A stretch of DNA of 64,000 nt from Helicostylum pulchrum (GCA_025677825.1 JAIXMO010000032.1:248001-312000), one strand, 5' to 3'; positions 43,963-57,004 are shown, counted from the stretch's first letter. Numbers and translations are program-made. Notes: a model not told the origin generated them from the letters alone.

Positions 43963-45803
43963 CTATAACCTACTTCCTCCTAAAAGAGCTTCAACTGGAT
44001 CATAGAATTCATAAGTCATCAAGCATTCAGGCAATTCCAATAAAAAGTATCTTAGTACTGCAACAAGTAAATGACTTTCATATTTCTGGACCATTTCTAA
44101 ATTTAATAAATCGCTGCCAACATTTAGCTCGATGCAAGTAGCATGAACGCGGTCTAATGCACAAGGCGTAGACCATACCGTTTTCTTTTTCTCTGCATCC
44201 TCAATCGTATCTGTGCTTTTGTCAATAACTTGTAAAAGAATGCTAATAAAACGCGGTACATTATCCTGCGTTTGTTTTCCAAGTTCTTCTAATGGAACGC
44301 CAAATACTTGATCTATTATTACGTCGTTAGACATATACACATATAAAAAAAACCAGGGGAAATATATACATAATTACCATGACAAGTACCATGATAATAA
44401 TTATCATAAAGAATGGCTTTTGGTGAAAAGGAGGCCACTGCATACTGTTGAACAATAAACTGAATATCCTGATCAGGCTTTAAAGATTCTTGAAACACCA
44501 TCATTTCTTCAATTACTAATTTATCTTGAGGAATCACAACAGACATGGAAGCAATAAACGACGAAATAAATGCTTTGAGTTTTTGGATACGTTCTAATTC
44601 TACTTGCTCCATTTCAGTCAGGTGAGCAAACATGGCTTCTTCAATAGCCATACGCATTTGGTCCAATTTAAGCACTGCTCTGCGATACGCTTGATCTGCC
44701 TTTTCTGCTTCACGTCTAGACTTCTTGTGAGGTTCCTCATGTGCTGGTACATTATTGACAAGTAGAGGAGGTGCAGTTGTAATTTTTTCCATTAACCCAC
44801 CTAATGCAGCATAGGTTGCTTCAGTCGTATTAGAAGATGTAATACTGGATGTATCCTCATCACCTGCTACACGCCATTGATAATAAGAATTCGCAGAAGC
44901 TGTAAACTTGTTACCACGTTGTCCGATTAACCGTAAAATATTATAAGGTTGAATCAACTGTTGTCCGACCACATCTGCCATAGCAGGAGAATCTTTACAT
45001 TGAGGTAAATTATGCTGTAACCAGATAGCAATATCTTCACCAGTGGAAGTGTTTTTATAAGTACCTAAAATAGGTACACGGTGGTCACCAATTGTGATTT
45101 CTTGTCTCATGCGTCTTACTAAACCATCTAATTCGGTTTGAGGCATGATTTGATTTCCTAGTTGAATCTTTGTATTCACATTGGTACTTGTATCCTCTTG
45201 TGATGACGATAATGGAGGAGGAGTGGTATTAGGTGTGATTGATTTTTCCTCGGAGATAGTAGTAGTAGTAGTAGCGTTGGTAGCATGTTTCACAGCCAAT
45301 TCCTCAGCCTTATCGGCGTCTTTGCATTTGCGATGATAAATATGTCTTGATTTCTCAGCCTCTTTTACAAGACCATCAAACTGCTTTAACATGCTATCCA
45401 CGGCTTGCTTTGAATGAGACACATTGCGTTTATAATCCTGGTGAAATTCTTGTAAAGGATTCAAGACATGACTTTGAACTGCGTTTGCGGTTGTTTTATG
45501 TTGCTCGCCAATACGACGACTGGTTTCTTTCAACTGGCTAAAACATTTGACAAGTCCAGCTCCTTCATCACGACCAAACCCAGTTGCTTTCAGTGGCGAT
45601 TTCCCTTGGTCGCATAATTTAGTAGCGTACCCTTCTTCAATCGCAATACGTTCCTTGAAAAAGTAAATCATTTCTTCATTTTCAATTTTACTTTGGCCAA
45701 GTTTTTCATGTAGAACTGTGTACCCTGTTTGAAAGTCGGGTAACGTTAATTCTGGCTGCTTTTGCGACCAAAATGTCGTTTTAAAATGTTGAATGGGTGT
45801 CAT
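42948..45803 (-). CDS. RGD2: RGD2-like F-BAR - DEP - RhoGAP protein
   Basis: Four exons, 45803-44378, 44312-43974, 43890-43782 and 43725-42948, give 883 aa. The N-terminal FCH/F-BAR part (about residues 1-190, GYTVLHEKLGQSKIENEEM, ERIAIEEGYATKL) is interrupted by a DEP domain (about 215-310, TGEDIAIWLQHNLPQC) and continues into a coiled coil; the RhoGAP domain lies at about 475-660 (FGVPLEELG, VQKYESHLLVAVLRYFLLEL, ILRSR). The tail is disordered, Gln/Glu-rich, ending in a run of Asp/Glu. Yeast Rgd2 has this order and stimulates GTP hydrolysis by Cdc42 and Rho5 at curved membranes. At the place of the arginine finger (usually GIFRxSG) the sequence reads CALDRVHAT, an atypical form. Intron 2 holds 29 consecutive A. 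Confidence 0.87.
43932..43960. repeat. Poly(A) run of 29
   Basis: Homopolymer inside the second intron of the RGD2-like gene. On the gene strand it is poly(T) shortly after the donor. Confidence 0.9.
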
Positions 45804-46377
45804 GGCGTCAGTCTAAAAAAAAGGCACCAAGATGGAAGTATTTATACAAAGAAACCAAAAAGAAAAAAAAAAAAAAAAAAAAAAAAAAAGGTTTGCAGGT
45901 AAAACCAGGACAAAGAGTTTTAATACCCGCACACCACCACCTGTTTATAAATGAGGAGTGAGTAGTAATGAGTTTATTTATTTAATTGCTTTAAAGGCAA
46001 TTACATCAACCCTACAATTAATAAATACATTGATTCATCCTATTGTGAGGAGACTTTGCTTTACTGCGTATTAAAACCCTTTTTCAAAGTGTATGTATTT
46101 ATTTAAATTTGCATAAATTAACTTTTTTTTTTTTTTTTTTTTTTATAATAATTCGCAGTAAAAACGCCATTTATTAAAGTGATAAAAAAACGTGTTTCTT
46201 TCACAGTATTATACAGCGAACAGAATAAATGACAACACGATTTCATATTGCGTTTTAAAAAAGTAAATCAAGTAACACAGTGAGTATGAATTAGTCCATT
46301 TAACTCTTATGTAAATAGAAAACACGGATTTATTTTTTTCTCTTTTTCTTTATTACTAATAAGAAAAAAAAACCAAG
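45804..46377. other. Divergent spacer RGD2-like / DUF2470 gene
   Basis: 574 bp, AT-rich, with A/T homopolymers (about 29 A near 45861-45889 and 22 T near 46123-46144). No gene seen. A pyrimidine-rich leader (TTTTTTTCTCTTTTTCTTT) precedes the plus-strand ATG. Confidence 0.55.
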
Positions 46378-47251
46378 ATGTCTGACCCTATTGCTCCTCA
46401 CAGTGCGCCTATCGCAGCTTACATGAGTGTTCACGAAGGTAAAAATAAAGTAACGTAACAACATTGTATGGTTAAACTTACAAAATTTATAGCTACCAAC
46501 CTTGCTTACGTTCGGTATTTTGGAAAGATTGACAATGCGACCAAGGCCACCTTCAAGAGTCTGGACTCTCTTAGGTTTACTTTAGACTATGAATTACCCG
46601 CTGACACCAAAATTCACAGTGTTACTATTCCTTTCAAGACACCTTTACAAAAGAGAGAAGAAATTCGAGTTGTATTAGAAGCCATGGCAAAAGAAGCTGA
46701 AGAAGCCTTGGGATTGGTAATATCCATCATATGCACATGCACAAAAATAAGAAAAAAAAAAGAAGGAAATTAGAGTTCTAATCTGCACATAATAGCCTAG
46801 CTCATTGACTGGACCTCCTCCTTTTAAGGCTATCGCCAAAGCAATAGTTGCATCAGCTACGGACGTATATACACCCCCTCAACCGCAAGTACCTTTAAAT
46901 AGTTTTTATTTGCCACAAACATCATTAATGACAACTGTTGGCTTTTCACTTGGCATGGTTGCAGTACTTGCTTATTGCTCGGATGACTATTTACAACGTC
47001 AATTCCCAACTCAGGTGCTTGAATTACGTAATACCATTGGGTCTCAATTGATTCAAAAGATTTGGAAGACTTTGGTGGTAGTGCATTTAGCTGAAAGTAC
47101 TTTTACTTTAGTCACTTGTATTCATAGGGGTTGGTATAGTCCTTTAAATACCATCAAGTGGACTTTAAGCACCATGCTATTTGGCTTTGGTTCTCTTTTA
47201 CAATTAAAGAAGCATGCAAGAGATGTTACGGGTTTAAATAAGAACAAATAA
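46378..47251 (+). CDS. DUF2470 domain protein with C-terminal membrane region
   Basis: Three exons, 46378-46438, 46493-46716 and 46796-47251, give 246 aa. The first 95 residues look like a DUF2470 domain (the HugZ/pyridoxamine-oxidase-associated fold): IAAYMSVHEGATNLAYVRYF, followed by FKSLDSLRFTLDYEL. The second part has about three hydrophobic segments (MTTVGFSLGMVAVLAYC, IWKTLVVVHLAESTFTLVTC, TLSTMLFGFGSLLQL), like the DUF4499/TMEM254-type domain often fused to DUF2470 in fungi. The related bacterial and plastid domains bind heme or assist tetrapyrrole metabolism; no function is known for the fungal fusion. The short first exon splits the conserved M-x-x-H-E/D motif. Confidence 0.75.
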
Positions 47252-47519
47252 ATAAAACGGGAAAAAAGAGATATTTTTATTATTTTTGGTTTTTTTTTTT
47301 TTGAAGAGAAAAGAGAGTGAATAGAATATACAATAAAAGGGAAGAAAAAAAAAGACTATGTAAATAACGAGTGGCAAGGGATATAATACAGGACAAAGAT
47401 TACAAAATGCGTAATGTATGTATTTTTTCTGTCTGATATACAAAATAGGAATAATTGAAAAATTTGATGAAAAAAAAAATGAAAAAAAAGTTTTTTTTTT
47501 TCCCTCCATTTGGACCCAA

Positions 47520-47924
47520 TTACTTAGCTGTACGGATGTAGAATTTAGGTGATGCATTACCAGAATTACCCATAAGCACAATAATATAACTAGTTTTAGT
47601 TTCAAGATCGGTAGGTAAAGTGACAGACCGAGCACCATCAGCCAACTTGAATCCAGTATCCAAGTCCCAGAAAAGATGTTCATTGTATTCATCACCATCT
47701 TCAAGATAACCCAACTTGAGAGTACCAGTAGCTGCTTCAGGAATAGGAACAATGCCAGTACCATCATTGTAAGTAATATCCCATTGAATTGTTACTGTTT
47801 GACCAGCACTCCATTTCGTACCAGAGTTGGGTACATTAATCTTTGGGTTGATAGCACCTGCACTTGCTAAAGTTGCAATAAAAGCGAAAAGGAATAAAGC
47901 GATAAAGTAAGTTTTGTTGAACAT
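47520..47924 (-). CDS. Small secreted KRE9/KNH1-type (Ser-Thr-rich GPI family) protein
   Basis: Single exon, 134 aa. A signal peptide (FIALFLFAFIATLASAG, cut near residue 22) is followed by an Ig-like domain: INPKINVPNSGTKWSAGQTV, then VTIQWDITYNDGTG, with KTSYIIVLMGNSGNASPKFY near the end. This is the N-terminal Kre9/Knh1 fold, associated with beta-1,6-glucan assembly at the cell surface. There is no Ser/Thr-rich stalk and no C-terminal hydrophobic GPI signal, so the product is probably soluble or loosely wall-bound. Mucoralean genomes carry many such short proteins. It converges with the DUF2470 gene (268 bp). Confidence 0.88.
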   Translation of the reverse strand: MFNKTYFIALFLFAFIATLASAGAINPKINVPNSGTKWSAGQTVTIQWDITYNDGTGIVPIPEAATGTLKLGYLEDGDEYNEHLFWDLDTGFKLADGARSVTLPTDLETKTSYIIVLMGNSGNASPKFYIRTAK

Positions 47925-49632
47925 TTTTGTATTTATAATTTGTTGTTTGAATATGATGAAATTATAAAGAAAGAGAAAAAAAAAATTATATCCGATTTTT
48001 TCGTTCTTTTTTATACGAAAAAAAAAAAAAAAAAGGTACGTGCATGAAAGCTTCTAACCCTAAAAAAGCGAAGAAAAAAAAAAGAGGTGAATGATCATCT
48101 TGAAACACATCCACTTAAAAAAACATAAAATACACACACACATAAAAAAAGTACATTTTTCATCAGCCCTGCTAAATTTAAAATAGACGCCTTGCCTTTT
48201 TCTGTTATTTTATATATGAAATGATGTAACAACTTTTTCATTTTTTGCACTAATCATAACAGTTATATTTTTATCTGTTCCGTATAATAATAGAACGATT
48301 GGTTCTTTTAAGAAAAAAAAATTATAAGGGTAGTTGTATAATCAATTGTATAAAAACTTGATTTCTTACAGTAGTAAAAAAAATACAAGTTCCTTTTTTT
48401 TCTCGCACAAGACCTTATACAGCGTCAATCATTGCTCATCACTTTAAACCCGTTCTCTTTGTAATAATAAATGACTATATATTTTATTTCCGGATCCAAA
48501 ATATCTTAGCATATGTCACCAGCTTCTTTTTTCTGCTGCTGCACACCGTTATTTGTCATGGTACTCATTTGTTTTCTTTTAGGGCTTAGAACCAAATATG
48601 ACAAGACGATCTTTTTTTTTTTTTTTACTCTTGTAAGCCCCTATTGGGCTTCGTATTATTATTTTTTTGACGTGATAAAAACATAAAGCAAAAAGGTATT
48701 CTTTTTTTGAAACATTAATCCCTTTTTTGAAAATAAGGGGGCGATGAGATGAATAAAAGGGTTAAGTGCACAAATGTACACTCACATACTTTTTTTTTTT
48801 TAAGCCTTTGTTTGTGTGCGCATTTAATCTTAGTCTTAATAAAATTTCTACCTTTTTTATTGTGGCATATATCCCTTTCATTGCAATACCCGCCCCCTCT
48901 TCTTATTCTCTCACTCTTTTTTCAAAGCATGTTTCGCCACTTTGTCAAGTAAAAACACTACATTGTAAAATGTGTATTCGATAAAAAAAAAAGGATATAT
49001 GGTCACTATTTAAACTATTACTACCTTGTGTCATATTTTCCTAACGTATATTATGTGTACCGATTCACCATTCCTCCGCGTGGACCTTATTAAATGCACC
49101 ATTCTTATTAAAATATACTTTCGAGCCGAGTGCAAATTATTATATGAAAAAAAATCATGCCATTTTTTCATGTAAAAACAAGTTGGAGTGTGGTCGAGTG
49201 ATATTAAACGATTGGTTGTATTTATTATACATGGCCACAATAATGTACAAAAAGTAACAATAAAACATAGTATGATTTTTTAATGTACAGCGTGTTTTTC
49301 TTCTTTCTTTTTTTTTTTCATTATTGTCTCCTTTTTTTTCTTTTTCCTTTCTTTTGCATCGGGTATCATAACTCTGCATATTAAACTAAATATTCTAAAT
49401 GTATAGCTCATTATAGCATCATAACGCTATATCAAATGATATTTTGCAGCAAAAAGGTATGCTAATAATCATTTATTTATTTTTTAAAATAAAATGTCTT
49501 GCTTTGTTTTACATCACTCAATCAAGTGAATAATACATGTATATATAAGAATGGGTATGCGAAAAAAAAAAAAAAAAAACTATATATAAAAAAGACCAAC
49601 TCTTTTTTTTTTTTCCTTAAAAAAAGGTCATT
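47925..49632. other. 1.7-kb gene-free region
   Basis: AT-rich spacer upstream of the KRE9-like gene and downstream of SCAP. Several open stretches (for example 48749-48984 and 49031-49379) consist of homopolymer-coded Phe/Lys runs and are not accepted as genes. No RNA gene seen. Confidence 0.55.
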
Positions 49633-52600
49633 TTACAACCAGTTATTAAAAGAATAAGGAGAAGAAGCGACCGAAGTAGTAGACATACAATCTGAAGCCT
49701 TTGAACAGTTATTCCTTAACGAACAATCCGCAACGCTACGAGCTCCACTGCACCCATTAAAACTAGCTTCTACCGGTTTCTTTTTTAATACCGCCCTTTG
49801 TCGTCTCTTTTCATTTTGTTGCTTCTTCACGTTGCCACTACCACCACCACAACACTTGCCGCCATTTTTCTCTTTATTGGCACCTCCACAACACCCATCG
49901 ACTCCTTTACTTGCAGGAGAGCACCCACTGTTTTCATCATCATCACATTGGCACCCTGAATCCACACCTTCATCTTCTTCAATCACCTGCTCCACCATCT
50001 TCTTCTTATGCAGCGGTTGAGTATCAATCGAATCTTGTTTCAGCTTCTCCTTTTCAGTTAAACTCAGTTTATCAAGGTACACCAATTTAATAAAGTTGCC
50101 AAAATCACACGCTAACGCACACCCATCTAGCGGGATAATATGTCGCACCGTCGAGAACGGTAAGTTTTCACTTGCTTCCAGCATATCTTCATCTACCTCC
50201 TCCTCATCCTCATCATCCGACCCTTCATGAATCCGCTTATACTTTAACTGATGCTCCAACGATTTCTTTTCAACAACAGCCGAACCAGCCGACGTCGATG
50301 TAAACAGACCTAACAGCGTGTCTCTTAACGCACTTGTCGATGTTTGAATATCGTCTTCTTTCTGTAAGTCTAACTGTGTCGACGCATCATCATCTAAATT
50401 AAACGTTTCAATAGGAATACGCATAGACGGTGTTCCATCTTCTTTAGACATGGAGGGGTCGTAATACTGCAACGACGCAAACCAAGCCTCCCATTCCCCG
50501 CTTCCTTTGCTTGACGAACGACGTCGCCTGACACCCGCCAAAATATTATCACAAAAGACCACGCCACGACCAGCCGGTTGGTCCACTTTGCCCAAGAAAG
50601 TAGCTTTTAGCGGAATATGCACATCGCCCGCCAATTGTTCGATATCCAGTAACTCCAGCATGGACGGATCTGTAATCACAGGACGCGTAGACACGATTCT
50701 CTTTTTAATTTGCTGCGATGTTGATCTTCTTCTTCTACCACTGGCAGTTAGATTCTGTCGACCGCTATCGGAACTGTCTTCTGTAATTGAAGATTTACGA
50801 TGCTTGTACTGCTTACGATGATAATCTTTGGTGCATAGCGTACAAGACCCTTCGTGTCCGCCATCCGAGCGTTCTAGTCTCCACGCATGTACTTTATTAT
50901 CCATCGAACTCGACGCGATTAAAAACCCGTTACCAAAGCAAGTATCACAACTACGACACAGTCCCGGACCGTTCTCTACTTCACAGTACCTGGTTACCGC
51001 TACTTGATAGATGGACCCACGATGATCTGCCGCCACATTGCTATCCGTACTACGTGAGTAAGCCGACGAAGTATCTGACATATCGTCATTTTCATCTGAA
51101 GATTCTTCTGCAAGACTGTTTGAAAACTTTGAGAATTTACGGATGGGTCCACCAACCAATAAATTATCAATCGACGTAGACGGCATTGAGGATTTACCGA
51201 GAGATAAAGTACCGACACATTCTCCCGTTTCGAAATTCCAAACACGGACGGAGCCGTCACTGCAACCCGTGACAACAACACCCATACCGCCCACAGGTAA
51301 TTCCGTAGCAATGGAAGTAATTGCACTATTCTGTTCAATCGTATACGCTAATTTCCACACAGTGGTAGTAACTTCTTCTTCTTCATTATCTTTAGATTGG
51401 ATCAAACGACGTTCCCAGCATTTCACCGTTCCGTCTTTAGACGCAGTAAATACCCACGTGATGCCTAATTTACGATACGGCGCCTTGACATCGACTACAT
51501 GCAACTGTGTAATTTCTTTTGTATGCCCTGTCTTTACCGTCTGAATACACTCGCCCGATAAAATATCCCATTCATAGATAGCGCCACTCTTATGAACCGA
51601 GATGACGAAATTCTGCGACGCTTCGATTTCGGCGGACCCTACACGAGCCGCTGCTTCTGCGACCAACGGATGACAGTACTCGGTGATGATTCCAATAAAC
51701 TGAATAAACAAGATACGATCGGAGGGTACATACGCACTCTTTTTCTTGACCGGGCTGTGCACTCGATTACGAAGCTTTGGCGCTTCATGGTCTTGAACTT
51801 CCACTGAAGGTAAATGTGGATGATACTCCATTTCTCTTACTAGAGTACCCGTACTAATATTCCAGATACGCACCATACCATCATCATACCCTGCCGCGAT
51901 CCACTTATTGCCTTGATCGACTTTAACACACCTAGCTTTTGGCAAAATGGTCTTTACCACTTGCTGCGTACGGTTGGATTTTTTCTTTTGTGTAGATTTC
52001 TTAGATACGTTTGAAATCTTCTTCTTCTTTTGTTGAAAAAAGTCTGCATTTAACGTAGCTTGCATCACACCGCCACGAATAGGAGTTAATTTATCGAGAC
52101 GAGCGATCCATGTTGATTTAGAGACATCTGTGTTCCACAGCACCAGTCTGCCGTCTTGACCGCAAGAGACCAAACTGTGTTTGGCGTTGGCGTCCAAGTT
52201 TTGAATATCTGCGACGTGCTGACTTGTCAACGTACGTACTTGTACGTGTTTTACATTAGCGTGGTACTGCTGCTGGTTGAATATGTTTTGTACGGTGATG
52301 GCGCCACGATGAACACCGTCCACATCGTATTCTTTACCGACGCCTTCAGAATAATTAGATTGACCTTTCAAATAAAAATAATAGACGCGTTTTAAGAACT
52401 GTAATGGGAACCAACGAATCAAGGCTAAAAAGAATTCGTTGAAAGCGTGCGTCAAGATTGGCCGTAACCATTGATCTCTCCATCTAGGTGTCATCCAAGT
52501 AATAATACCTATTGTGACAAAGCACAGCATTAACATTGGGATATTGATTTGCGAAAGAAAGATCAACGTGTTTTGTAGACTTGTCAAAATAAACATTCGA

Positions 52601-54700
52601 AATAACGAAGGACGGCGTTGCATCTTTGTTCGAACAAGCATGGATTTCGCTAAATACAATTGTTGTAACTGGTCAAGATGATCTGTTACTCGGTTGATAT
52701 TTTGGTCGTAAATAAACAAATGAGGTGGTTGGATTTTAAGCCAAGTGATATCCTGGTCTGGATTCACTGTGGTCCAAAACTGGTCTGATAATTGATTTAG
52801 TTCGGGTTGGTGATGTTTATATTTATCCACTTGATGATGTTGATGTTGGTTTTGGTATTGACTCGCTTCATTTGAACAAAATAATGTCAATAAAATAACG
52901 ACAAAACAAAGCTATATAAGAGGTTAGAATTTTCGTTTATAAAATAGAAACTTAACAATGCATATTGTTTTTTTTACCATTAAAGCGTTATAGACTCTGT
53001 GAGTTTTAAAGTCTTTACAATCAGCACAGGACTTTGAATCTTCTTCGTTAGGATTATCTTGTACGGGACAGAAATCGGGATTTTGTTGAATTGTGTCTGA
53101 ATCGCGATTTGCAATCTCGTGTAATCTTTTTGACATTTGACGGTCATCTAAATCAGCCAGCTAAGACATAAACAGGGTTAGATGTATACATATGTACGTG
53201 TGTATGTATGTATGTTACCTCTACTCGCTTGATATCGATAGATAATACAGCGATAATAAAAGTCATTTCCAAGATATAATCTACGCATAAAGCAACTTTG
53301 GTAAACATACAAAATTCTTTAATTAATGCATTGTCCATGTATCCTCCTAACGTAAGGATAACTAATTCTGCTACTAATGTAGCTGTCACTGGTACACCCA
53401 CACTTTGTAACCCTATTTATAAAATTCTTAGTCATATGTTTTTACAGCAAGCAAATAAAAATAAAAAAAAATCTTACCACGGCTAACTTTTTCAATTACA
53501 ATCATATCACAACCAGCGTTAAGTACAGCATTTGTTAATAAGAATACGTTTTCTAACGAAGCGATATTGACGGAAATAAGTAAAAGATACCAAGGAACGT
53601 TATTCAGAGAGATCCCGAGTTTGATGAAAATACCCCAAGTAGTGGTGAAACAAGCTATTGATAAAAAGATGGTAGCTAAACCGAAGGTATAACCAGATTT
53701 TACTAGATTAGATTTACCAAATGCAGTAGAAACCAAGTAAAAGATAACAATGTAAGCGACAATTGATAATTGTACTTTATTTGATACTTCATACGGGAAC
53801 AAGTTAAACTAAGAAAAGAAGAAAAAAACGAGTTTAGTACATATGACTCCGCTCTCCCACACAACCCATGGAATCTTTTTTTTTTTTTACCTTGTATTGA
53901 ATCATTTGAGGAAGAGTGTTTGTTGAACCTGCCCAAATAGAAGATTCGGATAAAGTGAATTGATGATGATCGATATCAATAATATTGTATTTTTCTTTTA
54001 CTTGCTGTAATATATTATTCCAAATACGCACGGTATTACTATTTGGAGATTGTTTCAAGACAAATGTTAGTAATACAGCGTCCGCTTTAATAAATTCTCC
54101 AAGCTGATTGAACGTGGTATTTGAATAGATTGAATAGGGATGATTCTTATATTTCAACAGTGTTTGACTATTCAAGTTTGTATTTTTACGCCAATCTGAT
54201 TCATCTTGCAACATTTCAAAGGGTGGAGCGTGAACTAAGCAACTGCCTTGATGCTTATAACAAATAGAAGACAAAGAAACAGCTGAATCTTGTTCCATAA
54301 CAATCATCGTCGTAATCGATTCATAAATTAGTTTAGCTTGTTGAATCAATTCAAACGTAACTGCTTGATCAGGATGAGATAAACGAATGCGTTCCGTAAT
54401 TAAATATTGTGAGGGGGAGAGATGACTATTTTGTGTAAAGTTATTGAATTGGACATGAGCAGACGCATGCCAACACTGAGCGTCTAGAGAAGTTGATATT
54501 TGAGATAATGGTATATTATTGTGTGTTGTTGGTGTTACTGCCGTTGGAACCGATTTTGTAAGATAAGGTAGTGAAAAATAAAATATAAACGATAGAGAAA
54601 ATAGCAGTAATAAATTTATTCGTGATGCAACGGCTTTGCCGTAGTCATAGTAATAATTTGATAGCCTTTTTGATAACCTAGTTGCTGTTCTGTAAGGCAT
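49633..54700 (-). CDS. SCAP: SREBP cleavage-activating protein (sterol-sensing domain plus WD40)
   Basis: Five exons, 54700-53891, 53808-53478, 53412-53219, 53160-52978 and 52911-49633, give 1598 aa. The N-terminal membrane segment (LLLLFSLSFIFYFSLPYL) is followed by a lumenal loop, then a sterol-sensing domain of about five membrane helices (IVAYIVIFYLVSTAFGK, GLATIFLSIACFTTTWGIF, LLLISVNIASLENVFLL, VTATLVAELVILTLGG, VDYILEMTFIIAVLSI), two further hydrophobic segments, and from about residue 690 on a WD40 propeller (SLVSCGQDGRLVLWN, WIAAGYDDGMVRIWNISTGT, GCSDGSVRVWNFETGEC). SCAP escorts SREBP from ER to Golgi when sterol is low. The last 150 residues contain Cys/Gly-rich clusters (CQCDDDENSGC, CCGG repeats), which I do not know from other SCAPs. 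Divergent from the 5-phosphatase gene (254 bp). Confidence 0.92.
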
Positions 54701-54954
54701 AATAAATAAAAGTAAAAAAAAAAAAAAATGTATACACAAAAGAAGAGTAAAGAAGATTTTTTTAAACGAGGTCAGTTTAATACTCAGTACTGCAACAACT
54801 ACACTTTTTGTTCCTTGATTTGGAGTTGTGTCACACCTTTTTTTTTTTTTTTTTTTGCACTTAAATTACTGACTTATTTTATTTTTTTCGCTTTCTTTCT
54901 TTTTCTTTTCTTTCTCTTTTCTTTTTCCCCACGTTTTTTATTTTTATTACTAGT

Positions 54955-57004
54955 ATGTCCAATTCTTGGACAGTTTCAAAAGCAGTCTCTCATTTTATAA
55001 AAAATAGAAAAAGCGACAATAACCATGGTAACTCTAGATCGGTAGATCAAAGCCCGACAATTGCTACTCAACAACCCTCACTACCAACATGTTACAACGA
55101 TAGACTTAAAGTATTTGTTGGTACCTGGAACATGTACGGTAGATTATTACCTATAGACCTCTCGACATTTTTAACCGAAAATAATCGCAATCATGATAAT
55201 ATGCACCACCACCGTCAAACAGGTTTAGATGGCACAGCTACGCATCCATATCATTTATTAGTGATTGGTACCCAAGAGTGCGAACGAGATATTTCGGAAT
55301 CTCTATTCTATCCTTCAAAAGAGGTTTGGGAAAAAAGGTTATCGGACTATCTCGGTTCTCATTATAAACTAGTACAAACAGAAACCTTGGCCGCTTTACA
55401 TGTTGCTGTATTTGTTTGGCTACCCGTTGAACATTTAGTAAAAGATGTTCAATCAGAATCTATAAAAACTGGTTGGGCAAATATGGTTGGGTAAAAAAAA
55501 AAAAAAAAACGCTATTACTCTTCTATAAAAAAAAAAGACTAAAACACGTTTTTATATATTACATTTTAGCAATAAGGGTGCCGTGGCTGTATCAATTTTA
55601 TTTGGCTCCAGGTCTTTATTATTTATAAATTGTCATCTTACAGGTATATATAAACCTTTTTTTTTATATGCATAAAAGAATGCATTTATATATAACAAAC
55701 ATAAACATGTTTTTTTTAGCGCATCAAACAAAGTTATCCGAAAGAAACGCTAATGTCCAACGAATCTTGTGTGAACTAAAAATGCCCAACTTTAGTACCA
55801 AAAAGAACAAGAAAAAATCGTGTAAAGTTATTTTGAATTGAAAAGAAACCAGTTACAAAAAAATATTAACGTTACAAAAAGAGTAGATCCCTCCGTTATC
55901 GATCAATTTGATCACGTTTTTCTGTTTGGTGATACTAATTACCGTATTAACGCCGAGCGCTCCTTCGTATTCGACGCTATAAAGCAAGGAGATTATAATG
56001 TAAATTAAATATCACCTTACACAAAGGGAAAAGACAGAGCATTCTTTAATAACTTTTTATATATATAGACTTTATTAGAATATGATCAACTATCAGTTGA
56101 AAGAAGAACGGAGGGATCCCCATTAGCTTTCTTTCGTGAACATCCTATTCAATTCCCTCCTACTTATAAATTAGATACCATTATCACTGGTGTAAGTAGT
56201 GGTGCTGCTGCAACCTTGGTTGCATCAACCAATGCAGATTCTTCTGAATCCGATTATAGTAGTCCATTCACCACTCAACCTTGTGATAAAAATAATACCA
56301 TGATATCCCTTACAACTTCTTCCACATCTTCTTTACCCAGACTTGCATCTACGACGAAACAATCTGTTAAAACCAGTATTCACAACACCCGAGCTAAATC
56401 AGTCAAAAGTATCAAACGTAGACTTAGCACTAAAAAAAAAATTAATGTACCACAACAAACAGAACCGGACCAACTGTATAATACAAACCACCACCAGCAA
56501 GAACTGGTTTCAGAGGACGAAATCTTAATCCCGTGTGATTCCAAAATTGCCTTGTTTGATTCGGATACCATACTTTGTTATGATAGTTCCGAAAAGCAAC
56601 GTGTACCTAGCTGGACTGACCGTATTCTCTGGTGTGACAGAGCTTCGACGCATCATATCTCACCACCACAACCTAATAACAAAAAATTAAAAAGAAAGCC
56701 CCTCAAAACCCAAAAGGCTACTCTTTCTATATTCCCCTTTGGTAAAAACAATAGACAATTTATGCGCGATACCGTTTGCTATTCTTACGATGCTGTACTA
56801 CACGAGTCCCTGTTTGGTGTAAGTGACCATATGCCTGTGATTGGTGTATTTGGAATCTACTTTGATGAATGGACTTCAATTCCTATTCATCAGAAAATCA
56901 TAAAACTAAACAAGACCTTTACTTTACAAAGTGCTCATTCTCGTCAATCAAAACAAACCAAGCGTCCAAGAACAAAGCTTTGGTGGCAAAGACTTTTTCG
57001 CTAA
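54955..57004 (+). CDS. Type II inositol polyphosphate 5-phosphatase
   Basis: Five exons, 54955-55490, 55570-55643, 55720-55821, 55884-55999 and 56069-57004, give 587 aa. Catalytic signatures in order: FVGTWNMYGR, GTQECERD, MVGNKGAVAVSI, FINCHLTAHQ, FLFGDTNYRI, FPPTYKLD, VPSWTDRILWC and GVSDHMPVIG; these include the Mg-binding and phosphate-binding residues. A disordered insert of about 130 residues with a basic stretch separates TYKLD from PSWTDR. The enzyme removes the 5-phosphate from PI(4,5)P2 and related inositides at membranes. No Sac1, OCRL-type RhoGAP or CAAX part is present; the last residues are basic. The acceptor of exon 4 (at 55883) is the only one that keeps frame. Family assignment is firm; the exact orthologue is not. 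Confidence 0.93.
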
